Shown one piece after another: positions 25,968 through 36,854 of a DNA stretch of 64,000 nucleotides (position 1 is its first letter; each line of letters begins with the position of its first letter). The notes beneath the pieces are model-generated. The model saw only the letters and a program-made list of their open reading frames with translations. It made no database searches and was not told the DNA's origin. The stretch covers positions 1 to 64,000 of the forward strand of contig JAVKOQ010000287.1 of the NCBI GenBank assembly GCA_031835245.1. The letters are read 5' to 3'. This stretch comes from Balamuthia mandrillaris (taxonomy: Eukaryota > Discosea > Longamoebia > Balamuthiidae). Position numbers and translations under genes: made by a program.

Positions 25968-26506
25968 CGCGCACAAAAAGATATAACAAATGAAGCCAAG
26001 CAAGAAAAAAAAGGAGAAGAGATAAATGGAGAGTAGAACATAGAGAAAGAAGTGTAACGATAAGAAAGGTACCAAGAGTCCCACCGCCCCAAAGAGTAGA
26101 AAAAAGAAGTAGTCTCCAGTACGTCCCCGGAAAGAGCCCTCCTCCAACCGTTTGCTATGCTGAATGCTGTAATCATAATCATTCAACCGTGAAGCGAGGG
26201 GTTAGCAAAGAAAGCAGGAGACCAAGAGAGAAAGAGAGAGAGAGACACAGAGAGAGAGAGAGAGAGAGAGAGGACAAACGTGAAAAACATATGGAATACA
26301 AAGTTGAGGTTGAAATAATCAAAAAAGAGGAACGTTGTCAACAGTCGCCAGATCTCAAAGTGGTGGGTGATGGCCCCAAAGTTAAGGTACAACGCCAAAG
26401 GGCTGATGAAGTCCAGCTGCACCGCCATGGTGGTCAAGAAACACGCCGTCATGTAGGTGCGCGTTATGACCGGCATGCTCCTGTACCAGTCCTCAAAGGT
26501 CTCCAT
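25435..26506 (-). CDS. DERL: Derlin (ERAD rhomboid pseudoprotease)
   Basis: An ER membrane protein that helps retrotranslocate misfolded proteins. It shows the family N-terminus WYRSMPVITRTYMTACFLTT, then FEIWRLLTTFLFF, the RLEEGSFRGRTGDYFFFLLFG block, MIVYVWSRRNRNVQMSFLGLFTF, and LLGLAFGHLYYFLEDVYP. The plain ORF ends early at IMYVL, but GTACGT at 25570 is a better donor. Splicing to a 28-base last exon (25435-25462) gives TPAIIKYLFDQQQ, which fits the family. The usual long C-terminal tail with the p97-binding SHP box is missing. An upstream in-frame ATG at 26539 is an alternative start. Introns are GA-rich on plus. Convergent with the gene to the left. Confidence 0.92.
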
Positions 26507-27165
26507 TTTCTTTATTATTTTTTCCCTGCGCTTCGCCAAACAGTTAACCCAGAACTGAAGTAAGCCCCAACAAGCAAGCTTGCGTTCTGCTCAACTTACC
26601 ACACTCCAATCCAATCCTATCCAATCGCTGCTTTTTGTTTTGCACAAAAAAAAATTATGTCGGGAAAAATGACCCCTCATAGTCTACCTGAGGGTCCATC
26701 ATAGCGCTATGATGACGTGGCCAGTTCCAAGCATGGCCCCTCGTATTTCGCTGAGGGTCCATTAACATGGCTGGATTTGTGTGGACGAAGTCGACATAAA
26801 ATATCATTAAGATGACCAACGCGCAATGGTCTGGTAAAGCAGCAGTCCTTGTCGACACTATTTTTCCTGCCAATCGTAGCAGGGAAGCGCATGGACTATT
26901 TTGTTGCCCTTTTTTCCCTTGCCATTTCTTTCCAGCCAGATTGTCGCGACAGAAGCAAAAAAAAAATAAAGATTAGAGAAGAAGGGGAAAAAAAGCGGCG
27001 CGCCAAAGGGGTTAGCTCGAAGCAGGTGCGTGGATCTGTTTTTTTTTCTTGTGTTGGCGCCACGGGCGAGGATTAAACGAGTGCGAGTGTGTGCACCACC
27101 GATCAGAACCAACGAAGAAATCCAACAAAAAAAAAAAACAAACAAACAGTAGCATTGAGTACAAG
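26507..27165. promoter_or_regulatory. Divergent promoter region of derlin and STT3 with hairpin repeats
   Basis: This 659-bp gap lies between two ER-function genes transcribed away from each other. It holds two imperfect direct repeats (26672-26699 and 26735-26762). Each contains an inverted pair CCCTCA/TGAGGG or CCCTCG/TGAGGG around a short loop, and each is followed by TCCAT. Between them lie a perfect 16-bp palindrome and TGACGTGG. Confidence 0.5.
26698..26713. promoter_or_regulatory. 16-bp perfect palindrome
   Basis: ATCATAGCGCTATGAT is its own reverse complement and sits between the two hairpin repeats in the derlin/STT3 gap, next to TGACGTGG. Confidence 0.6.
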
Positions 27166-27344
27166 ATGGCTTCTTCGAGCGCAGTGCCGAACCTCAAGAA
27201 GGGGTTGTTTGATTTTCACATCCCAACCAACAAGTATGGGACCTTGTTGACCGTTGCCATTTTGGCGTTGATCTACATTGATGGTACGGTTCAATCTTTT
27301 GTCTGCCGCACAATTTTTTTTGCCCCATTAAAACCGGCCTGACA

Positions 27345-27382
<38 letters not shown>

Positions 27383-29370
27383 AGCTTTCTCTGCGCGTTT
27401 GTTCTCTGTTCTGAGATACGAGAGCGTCATTCACGAGTTTGATCCGTATGTCTTTTTATTTATTTTTTCTTGTTCACTCTCTTCACTCTTCGCCCACCCA
27501 GCACCAACTCTCACACAAAAGGTACTTCAACTTTCGCTCCACCAAATATTTGGTGTCAGAGGGCATCTACAACTTCTTGAACTGGTTCGATGAGACCTCC
27601 TGGTACCCCTTGGGCAGGATCGTGGGAGGAACGGTCTACCCGGGTCTCATGTTCACTGCCGCCGCCGTTCACTGGGTGCTTCACTCACTGCACCTCACCG
27701 TGGACATTCGTAACGTGTGCGTGCTGTTAGCCCCTTGGTTCGCCTCCAACACGGCCATCGCCACCTACTTCTTTACCAAGGAGGCTTGGGACTCCTCTGC
27801 TGGCCTCGTTGCTGCTGCCATGATTGCCATTGTTCCTGGTTTGTTTTCTTTGTTCTCTCTCCTCTCGCACTTTGTACTTTGTGCCTTTGTTTCTGTTGTG
27901 CTTTTTTCTTTGTGTTGTTTGATTTTTTGTTCTATTTATTCTCTTTGTTTGGCCTTGCAATTGACGTATTGCTAACTTTGTTTAACATCCTGGCTTCTTC
28001 TTTTTCGAACAGGCTACATCTCGCGCTCGGTGGCTGGTTCGTTTGATAACGAAGGCATTGCCATTTTCGCCCTCATCTTTACCTACTTTTTGTGGATTAA
28101 GTCGGTGAAGACAGGTTCCCTCATGTGGTCAGCCTTCTGTGCTCTGGCCTACTTTTACATGGTGTCAGCCTGGGGAGGCTATGTCTTCATCATCAATCTT
28201 ATCCCGTTGCACGTGTTGACCCTCCTCATCACGGGCCGTTATTCCAACCGTCTCTACGTGGCCTATACCACCTTTTATTCCCTGGGCACTCTGCTGGCCA
28301 TGCAGATCAGCTTTGTGGGCTTCCAGCCGGTGCAATCCTCAGAGCACATGGCGGCTCTTGGCGTTTTTGGCCTCCTCCAGCTCTTTTACTTCATTAACTG
28401 GGTGCGCTCCTTCCTCCCTGCTGAGTCTTTCAAGGTCATCTTCAACCTGGTTATCGTGACGGGTGCTGCCGTCTTGGGTCTTGGCGTTGTGGTTGGCACT
28501 CTCACCGGCTATATCTCTCCATGGACTGGCCGTTTCTACTCTCTCCTGGATCCGACCTACGCCAAGGATCACATCCCCATCATTGCCTCCGTGTCTGAGC
28601 ATCAGCCCACCACCTGGGCCTCTTTCTTCTTTGATCTGCATTGCATGGTCTTCTTGTTCCCTGCCGGTCTCTACTTTTGCTTCCGCAAGCTCACCGATGC
28701 CAACATCTTCCTCATTCTCTACGCTGTTACCAGCGTTTACTTCTCTGTATGTTATTCTCCCTTTATCGCTCTCTCTTCTCATTTGCTGATGCATTCTTGG
28801 AACAGGGTGTAATGGTCCGTCTTATGTTGGTGTTGGCTCCCATCGCCACCGTAGTGTCCTCCATCGCAGTATCCACTACCCTAAAAACCTACTGCGGCCT
28901 CCTCAAGACTCGTTCCGAGAAGAAGCCCTCCACCACCACCTCGGCTGCCAGCAAAGCAGCCTCCGCCGCTATCAACCGCCCTGTCTCTGGCGGAAAGGAA
29001 TTGGGCCTTGTGATGGTGGCAGGCATCGCCCTCCTTCTCTGCTTCTACACCTTCCACTGCACGTGGGTGACCTCCGAGGCCTACTCTTCTCCATCCATTG
29101 TGTTGGCGGCCGGCGGACACGGTGGCAACCGCATCATCTTTGATGACTTCCGCGAGGCCTACTACTGGCTGAGGCAGAACACTGCGGAGGACGCCAGGAT
29201 CATGTCCTGGTGGGACTATGGCTACCAGCTGGCTGCCATGGCCAACCGCACCATCCTCGTGGACAACAACACCTGGAACAACACTCACATCTCTCAAGTT
29301 GGCAAGGTATCTTTCTTTTCCCTCTCTTTACTCCCCTTTTGCTTTGTTGTTAATCTCCCTCATTAACCGT

Positions 29371-29406
<36 letters not shown>

Positions 29407-29853
29407 TTTATTTTATAGGCAATGGCGGCCTATGAGGACGATGCCTATGAAATCATGCAAAAGTTGGACGTGGACTACGTGCTCATCATCTTTGGCGGGC
29501 TGGTGGGCTACTCCTCTGACGACATCAACAAGTTCCTCTGGATGGTGCGCATCGGCAACAGCACAGAGACCGGCCCTACCACCATCGAACGCGACTACTA
29601 CAGCAAGAGCGGGCACTACACCACCGACGCCAGTGCCGGCGAGAAGATGCTCAACTGCCTCATGTACAAGCTCTCCTACTATCGGTTTGGAGAGGTGATG
29701 ACGGAGCCAGGCAAGCCCACCGGCTGGGACAGGGTGCGCGGCGTGGAGATTGGTAACAAGCACTTTGAGCTGGAGCACCTGGAGGAGGCCTTTACCTCGC
29801 AGCACTGGCTGGTTCGCATCTACAAGGTCTTACCCCCGATGAACCGCGGTTAG
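27166..29853 (+). CDS. STT3: STT3, catalytic subunit of oligosaccharyltransferase
   Basis: Transfers the lipid-linked glycan to Asn-X-Ser/Thr in the ER lumen. Multipass N-terminal domain with the first-loop acidic motif ESVIHEFDP, then FNFRSTKYL and [11 protein letters not shown]. Later come [20 protein letters not shown], the [10 protein letters not shown] loop, and the lumenal catalytic signature SWWDYGYQL with [12 protein letters not shown]. About seven exons. The coding start is ATG 27166 ([13 protein letters not shown]); an upstream open stretch to 27049 is 5' leader. All key motifs are intact. It ends at MNRG. Confidence 0.97.
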
Positions 29854-30124
29854 ACGCGCAGAGCTGGGCATGGTGGTTTTTTATTTTGTCTTGTCTGCCT
29901 TGTTGGCTGCTTTTGCTACATTTTCATTCATTCTTTGTTTTTTTTTTCTGGCCACTTTTTTCATTGCGTCTTACCTTTTTCGTTTTTCCTCGAAAAAAAA
30001 AACCTACCAAAGATGGTGTCGGCAAAATTTTCAGGACGTCCTGATGAAATATCCGCAAAAATAGAATAATCATGCATGTATGTTACTACACAAGGGCTAA
30101 TTATAGCCAAAGTACGGGAGAAGC

Positions 30125-31572
30125 ATGAGAATAGCGGTGGTGGCTGCGGGAAGCTGTGGGGACGTGCAACCCGCCCTTGCCTTTGGTTTGGGGCTGCAGA
30201 GGCTTGGACACAAGGTGGTGGTATTGTGCCACCCTCAATTCAAGCGCTTGGTGCTGCGCCATGGCCTCGGCTGGCGGCCTCTCGGGGGCAGCGGGGCACT
30301 CGAAGGAGGAGGAGGCACCCCGCCGCCTTTGTTGTTCGCCTGGACGGCGGAAGGGCAGGGCTTGCTGGCCAAGGGCGAGTGGGAAGAGTTTCGAAGGCAG
30401 AGAGACCTGTACCTGCGTGAGGAATGGCCGCAACTCACCCGGCAGCTGGACCAGGTGTGCAAGAGCGCGGAGATCATCGTCTCCACTCATGCCTTGCTTG
30501 ACGCTGCCTATTGGTGCGCATTCTGCCGCTACTCTCTCTTCTGCTTCTTGTTCTTGTTCTTCTTGTTCTTGTTCTTCTTCTTCTTGTTCTTCTTGTTCTT
30601 CTTGTTCTTGTTCTTGTTCTTGTTCTTCTTCTTCTTCTTCTTCTTGTTCTTGTTCTTCTTGTTCTTCTTCTTGTTCTTCTTCTTCTTCTTCTTGTTCTTC
30701 TTCTTCTTCTTCTTCTTGTTCTACTTCTTCTTGTTCTTCTTCTTGTTCTTCTTCTTCTTGTTCTTCTTCTTGTTCTTCTTCTTCTTCTTCTTCTTCTTCT
30801 TGTTCTTCTTCTTGTTCTTCTTCTTCTTCTTCTTCTTCTTCTTCTTGTTCTTCTTCTTGTTCTTCTTCTTGTTCTTCTTCTTCTTCTTCTTCTTCTTGTT
30901 CTTCTTCTTGTTCTTCTTCTTGTTCTTCTTCTTCTTCTTCTTCTTGTTCTACTTCTTCTTGTTCTTCTTCTTCTTCTTCTTCTTCTTGTTCTTCTTCTTG
31001 TTCTTCTTCTTCTTCTTCTTCTTCTTGTTCTTCTTCTTCTTCTTCTTCTTCTTGTTCTTCTTCTTCTTCTTCTTCTTGTTCTTCTTCTTCTTGTTCTTCT
31101 TCTTCTTGTTCTTCTTCTTCTTCTTCTTCTTCTTCTTCTTGTTCTTCTTCTTCTTCTTCTTCTTCTTCTTCTTCTTCTTGTTCTTCTTCTTCTTCTTCTT
31201 CTTGTTCTTCTTCTTCTTCTTCTTCTTCTTCTTCTTCTTCTTCTTGTTCTTCTTCTTCTTGTTCTTCTTCTTCTTCTTCTTCTTCTTCTTCTTCTTCTTC
31301 TTGTTCTTCTTCTTGTTCTTCTTCTTGTTCTTCTTCTTCTTCTTCTTCTTGTTCTTCTTCTTCTTGTTCTTCTTCTTCTTCTTCTTCTTCTTCTTCTTCT
31401 TCTTCTTCTTCTTCTTCTTGTTCTTCTTCTTGTTCTTCTTCTTCTTCTTCTTCTTCTTCTTCTTGTTCTTCTTCTTCTTCTTCTTCTTCTTCTTCTTCTT
31501 CTTCTTCTTCTTCTTCTTCTTCTTCTTCTTCTTCTTCTTCTTCTTCTTCTTCTTCTTCTTCTTCTTCTTCTT

Positions 31573-31603
<31 letters not shown>

Positions 31604-33182
31604 ATTCTTTGCTCATTGTTGCTTTTCTCTCCCATCAAAGTTTGGCTGAGAAATACGCATTGCCCTTGGTTCCCTTGTACTCCTTGCCCTACACACCCAC
31701 CGAAGAGTTTGCCAGCCCGTTCTCTTTCCGTCTTGCTTCTGCCTCGTCCACCGTTCCCTCTTCCTCATTGCTTCCTTCCTCTCTCTTCAACAAATGGTCC
31801 CACTACCGACAACAACTGAGGGAAGAAGGAGCAAGAAGGGACCTTCTCAACCGTTGGCGAGAGGAGGGGTTGGGTTTGGCCCCTTTCAAGAGCAAGTTCT
31901 TTGGGGTGAACACCATCGTCTTTCTGCAGAGGTTGTTGGTGATCAGCGCTTTGAGCCCTCGTCTCCTGCCTCGACCCAAAGACTGGCCCCGTTGGGACAT
32001 AAAGATGCATGGCTTTCTTCGTTTGCCTTCTTCTTCTCCCTATACATCTTCGTATTCGGGGGCTTCGTCTTCTTCTCCTGCTTCTTCCTTGGATGGTTCG
32101 TCGGAGAGAAAAGAAGAAGGAGCACTGCACAAAAGAGCACCAAGGACGGGTCACTTCTCGGAGACCTCTCATGGAGGTAAACGGCTGCAAGGCACTGCGG
32201 AACGTTCTCTTTGGGCTCCTCCGCCTGCTTCTTTCGAGGAAGCAGAGGAGGAGGGACTGTTCACGGAGGAAGAAGTAGCCACAGAGAAACAAGAACGACA
32301 AGACAGAGACAAGGTTGCTGCCTTCCTTCAATCCATCAACAGAGACTCTTCCACGAAGAAGAGGGAAGTGATCATCTTGTTGGCTTTGGGAGGAATGCCT
32401 TTTGCTGGAAGAACGGATTACAACATCGCCAACTTTCTGCAAGCGCTTCGCAAGGAGTTGGTTCGTGAACATGACAAGCATTTGCATTTCATTGTGACGT
32501 TAGGGCAGCATTATCGCCGCCATGATCCTCTTCTTCTGGAGAAAGAGCTTCAAGATGCTGGAGGCAGATGGTGTGTGCTCGTCTCGGTTCCTCAGGACGA
32601 AGTGTTCCCGTTTTGTGACTGCGTCGTTCATCACGGTGGCCGTTCCACCACTGGTACTTTCCTTTCTTTCTTCCCTTGTTTTTTTTTTTTTCAGTTTTGA
32701 CCGACACACGAACGTAAAAAAAACAAGTGGAGGGAATAAGAGGAGGAGTGCCGATGGTGATATGTGGCTCGCAACCAGAAAACTTGTTTTGGGGTGAATG
32801 GGTGGTTGGGCGACTCGGTCTCGGCCCTCGCCATCCTCTGTCTTTCTCGCGCCTCACTCCTTCCACTCTCAGCAAAGCCGTTCAAGATGCTCTTCGACTC
32901 AAGCAGCAAAGTGAAAATAACAAGGACTCAAGCCTTGTTCGGTGCAAGAACATATTATTGGAGGAAGAGAAGAACAGTGTGGGCGCTGCTGTGACCGCGT
33001 TGGAACGGGTTTATATCAGCAGCACAGGAACCCCTCCCCTCCCAGAGGCAGCTGCCGCCTCTGACCTGGTGTTGCTGTGCATGGCGGCCACGTCTTGGAA
33101 GGACGCCGCCTTCTTCTTGTTCCCCCTGCTCTGCTTGCTTTTGTTTTTCTTCCTTTCTTTCTACCTTGGTTTGTTATTCTGA
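30125..33182 (+). CDS. GT28/UGT-type glycosyltransferase with C-terminal membrane anchor
   Basis: An NDP-sugar-dependent GT-B enzyme resembling sterol glucosyltransferases; the acceptor is unknown. Three exons close exactly: 30125-30513, 31641-32653 and 32728-33182, giving 618 aa. The N-terminal donor-fold start is RIAVVAAGSCGDVQPALAFG with GLQRLGHKVVV. The C-domain has EVIILLALGGMPF, VSVPQDEVFPFCDCVVHHGG and GGVPMVICGSQPENLFWGE, with GPRHPLSFSRLT. The HHGG and (D/E)NxFWG positions fit UGT nucleotide-sugar binding. The last 28 residues are a hydrophobic segment, so it is probably tail-anchored. A Ser-rich acidic insert of about 110 residues separates the domains. Intron 1 is the giant repeat described next. 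Confidence 0.85.
30538..31601 (+). repeat. 1.06-kb TTC/TTG triplet-repeat tract filling a single intron
   Basis: Intron 30514-31640 (1,127 bp) is almost wholly TTC triplets interrupted by TTG at irregular spacing of 2-10 triplets, becoming pure TTC for the last ~180 bp. It gives long artificial ORFs in all three plus frames and poly-Arg/Lys/Glu-type frames on minus; none is a gene. The tract begins about 25 bases after the donor and stops about 40 bases before the acceptor. Confidence 0.95.
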
Positions 33183-33480
33183 ACTTTGTTTTGAGAATCA
33201 TTATTCTACATAGAATGGAGGCACAGCCAGCTTTGCATCACCCGCTCGCATTTAGCGCAGAGAGGACCTCTTTATCGATTTTACGATCGCCTTTACATTA
33301 ACTACCACTATGGCCTGGGCCGTAATGATGGTACTTATCTGCGACAACAAAAAAAAAAAAAAAAAAAAAAAAGAAAGAAAGACAAGCAAAAAAACCAAAA
33401 AACAAAAACACAAAACCTCTCCATGGCTTATGGTCAGTAAGAAGGAAACAAGCACCACCCTCGTTTTCGTCTCCTCCTTC

Positions 33481-33975
33481 ATGCCACGCTTGTCCTCCCT
33501 TCTGCTGTGTAGCCTGTTGTTTTTCTGTTGCTGCTTCGCCCCGCCGACTCTGTCCGTCTCCACGCCCTGCGACCAGGAGGAGGAAGATTCAGGCGCTGCT
33601 GTGGTCGTGGTCGACACTTTGGAGGAGTGCGAGGCCTATCTGGGCTCCTCCGTAGCCTGCCTGGATGGACCCTATGCGTTACAGGCCGCCCTTCAACAAC
33701 CCATTTATTCCTGCGTTTACTTGCCTGGTCCCGAGTACCACCCCAATGCATCCGCCGGAACGGACAATGCGGAGGTGGTGCAGCCTGTGCGGATTTTTGG
33801 AGCGGCGCTCGATGGGACTCGCATTTTGGTGGGCATAAAGGATGGGGATGAGTCCTGTAACGCTTCTCATAATTTCAATTTTTTAATTTTTTATGGTGGA
33901 GCCAAGCTTAAGGTTTGTTCTTGTTCTTGTTCTTGTTCTTGTTCTTGTTCTTGCTCTTGCTCTTGCTGTTGTTGC

Positions 33976-34006
<31 letters not shown>

Positions 34007-34226
34007 CTTCTTCTTCCTTCTTCTAACCCCTGTTTCTATTTGTTGATGTTGAAAGGACCTTATTTTTGTGGACGAGTGTTCTGATGAACATAACTTGCTA
34101 AGAGCAATGGGAGAGGCCCAACTGCACCTAGACCAGTGCTCCTTTATCGGGGCTTCAGCGGGATCCAATCCTCCGCTCACCAATCGGCAGACTTTTGTCT
34201 TTGTTGGTCCATATAATGGTTCTTCA

Positions 34227-34266
<40 letters not shown>

Positions 34267-36769
34267 ACTCTCTCTGTCACTCTCTCTGTCTCTCTCTGTC
34301 TCTCCGTCTCTCTGTCTCTCTCCCACTCTTACTCTCCCTCACATCCTTATCTTTCTTTTAACAACAACAAACAGCTTCGTTAGCAATAAAAGATACCAAG
34401 TTCAACGGAGGAGGAATAGCAGTCCACGCTCAAGTGATAGGACAAATAGAGTGGTTAAGCATAAATACCTGCACATTCATCGACAACGCCGTCCGAGACA
34501 TCTGGATTCACACCATCGATGGCGAGAACGGCGGCTGCGGCGGCAGCTGTACCGTCTCTCGGTGCTTGTTTCAAGACACGGGAGGCATCTCTCTGGAAAT
34601 AGCCAACATGAACAGCGTGGCATCCCGAGTCTCTGTGGTGGACAATCTTTTCTATGGAGCGGGGGAGGAGGCGCTCGTGCTAAAGAGTCAACATTCGGAT
34701 CCGTTCTCTTTGGATGCTTCGACCTTCAACTACTTTGCGGTGAAGCGGTGTCATATAGAAGGAGCGGCTTCGTATGGATTGCGGTTGGGAGAGTGGTGGG
34801 AGCCTTTTGTCTTGGAGAACAACAACTTGTTTGGAAACAATGGTGCTAGCGGGAATAATACCTCTTCCGGAAGTACCCAACAGTTTCAGCTGTCGTTGCG
34901 AGGCTTGGGCAGCATCGGCGTATTGCCCAACTACTTTGGTGAGGGAACTTCCTTGGATGTCATTTCTTACTCGGTTCTCTTTCGCACCAGGTTCCTTTTT
35001 CTCTCTTCCTTTCATTTTTATTTCATTCTTCTTGCTTCATTCTTCACTCTTCTTTCTCCGTTCTCCATTCGCCATTCTCCATTCTCTATTCTTCTTCCTT
35101 CTCATTCTCTTTATTTGTGGTTATTCTTTGAACAGATTGGGATCTCCATTGAAGGTGACTACAGAACCTCCTTCAGAAAGAGGACTTGCGGCAACATCAG
35201 GGCAACCAGCCGCTTTGGATGGTCTTCTCTTGACCTCCTCCTCCGAAACGGACAGCTTCAACGTCGTTCGCACCAGCGATACTTCCTTGCCCTACGCTGT
35301 CCCTTTCTTCCCTCGTCGATGCACACCTTACTACCACATCCACCGGATACTCGACAACATCGAAGGCAATCCTTCTTTGACTTTGGAGATGGAGTACGCT
35401 CAGGTGGAACAGGGAGTAGACATAGCGGAATGCGTAAAATGGGTTGAAACGCCGCTTCAACGACCCATTCTGTGGTACGCCACCACCGATCCAGACACTT
35501 ATACCATATCCACGGTAAACTCGATCTCCTGCTTACGTTCTCGTTATTCATTCTATCTCCAATTGTTGTTTATAATTTTCTGGTCTTTTTTGTTTTGTTG
35601 TTATGTTACGACAGGATAATGGATGGAAACCGCTTCTCATCGCATCTGAGAGGAACACGACCTCCCGGCATCTCACCTTCCATCTCCGCAACCAATCCTC
35701 CTCTTTCATCCACGCTCTCTCCGACAACGGCGTCGTCATCACCGTCTTTCTTCTTTCTTCTTCCTCGTCTGTTCTCGTCCAGGACAACGAAGCCTCCATC
35801 AGCACGTCCTACATCGAACAAACTCCAAACCATCAAATCATCCCAAAGAACAAATGCGGAGACCTTCTTTACGGCTTCTCCGTTTTGGCCGAGTTCACCT
35901 CCATCCAAGAGCTCAACCAAGGGAGGCAAGTGGTGAAGCAGATGCTTTTCCCCAAGACTTCTTCTTCCTACAGTTACTTTCGTGTCAACAAAACGAGTGG
36001 CACTGTAGATGTTGGGCTGAACTCTTCCTCTTCCTCTTCTTCTTCCTCTTCTTCTCCTCAAGAAGAGGAAGATAAAGGAGGAGCCAACTATGAATGGCGA
36101 TTCAACCTGTTGAAAAGAGGAACGAGCGTAACTGTGCAAGACTATACCTTTGACATCGACCAAGACAGCAACAAATGGAGCATTGGTATCTCGGGATGGA
36201 GGTTCTTGAACAGCCAGAACCACACCCATCTGCTTCGTCTCAACGTTCGTATTCTCAGCAGCGACGGTCCTTTTCTCTCTCGTAAAGATGGAGAAGGAGT
36301 AGAAACTTTCGCCGGTTCCTTTGCGCAACACCACCACCATTTTGTGTTAACGACGAAACATACGACAGTAACCATCGGAGTGTTAAACTTTGCCTTCGTC
36401 GATGATGACGAGGACGCGAAACCAGTGGAGCTCGTTCTCAGCGAGGACGACTTATCTCTCCTCTCTTTCGTCTTCCCTTCTTTCTCTCATGAACTTCGCT
36501 ACGATCCCAACTTTGGGGTCATTATCGATCCAAGACCGGATTGGAGCCAAGAAGATGGAGAAGAAGAGGATGGATTCTTTTTTGATGAAGAGGAAGGATG
36601 CTTTCTCTCCCCGAATGGCGGTGTAGAGAATGGGGGAGGGGACGATGTGCTGCTCTACGTTGTCATTCCGGTTAGTGTTGGGGTTGTGGTGGTTGTTGCG
36701 ATTGCTGTTGTTTCTGCGGTTGTGTTGATATCGAGAAAGAGAACAAACTTCAAACAAGAAGTGGTATAG
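33481..36769 (+). CDS. Large single-pass surface protein, probable beta-helix ectodomain
   Basis: No named family is recognised. A signal peptide (MPRLSSLLLCSLLFFCCC...) precedes about 850 lumenal or extracellular residues, then a membrane span (VVIPVSVGVVVVVAIAVVSAVVLIS) and a short basic tail. In-frame ATGs at 33310 and 33430 exist, but ATG 33481 puts the hydrophobic core where a signal peptide needs it. The ectodomain has repeated short strands such as LIFVDECSD, LHLDQCSFIG, LSINTCTFIDN, VSRCLFQDTGG, VVDNLFYGAG and VKRCHIEGAA. These are the x-C-x-F rungs typical of right-handed beta-helix (pectate-lyase-like) folds. There are many N-glycosylation sequons and an acidic stretch before the membrane. 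Adhesion or sensing is a guess. Six exons; introns carry TTG/TTC and CT tracts. Confidence 0.65.
33912..34012 (+). repeat. TTCTTG/TTG triplet tract in surface-protein intron 1
   Basis: TTCTTG hexamers change into GTT/TTG triplets just after the donor following GAKLK. Confidence 0.85.
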
Positions 36770-36854
36770 TGTAAAATAATCCTTGGTTTAAATAATAATA
36801 CAAACAAAAGAAAAAGAGAAAGAGGAAGAGAGAAAGAGAAGGAAAAATGTTTTC

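Noticed and set aside
30474-31616. Very long ORFs rich in Arg, Lys, Phe, Leu or Ser across the triplet tract
   Set aside because: They are frame readings of a TTC/TTG microsatellite lying inside an intron whose flanking exons join in phase.
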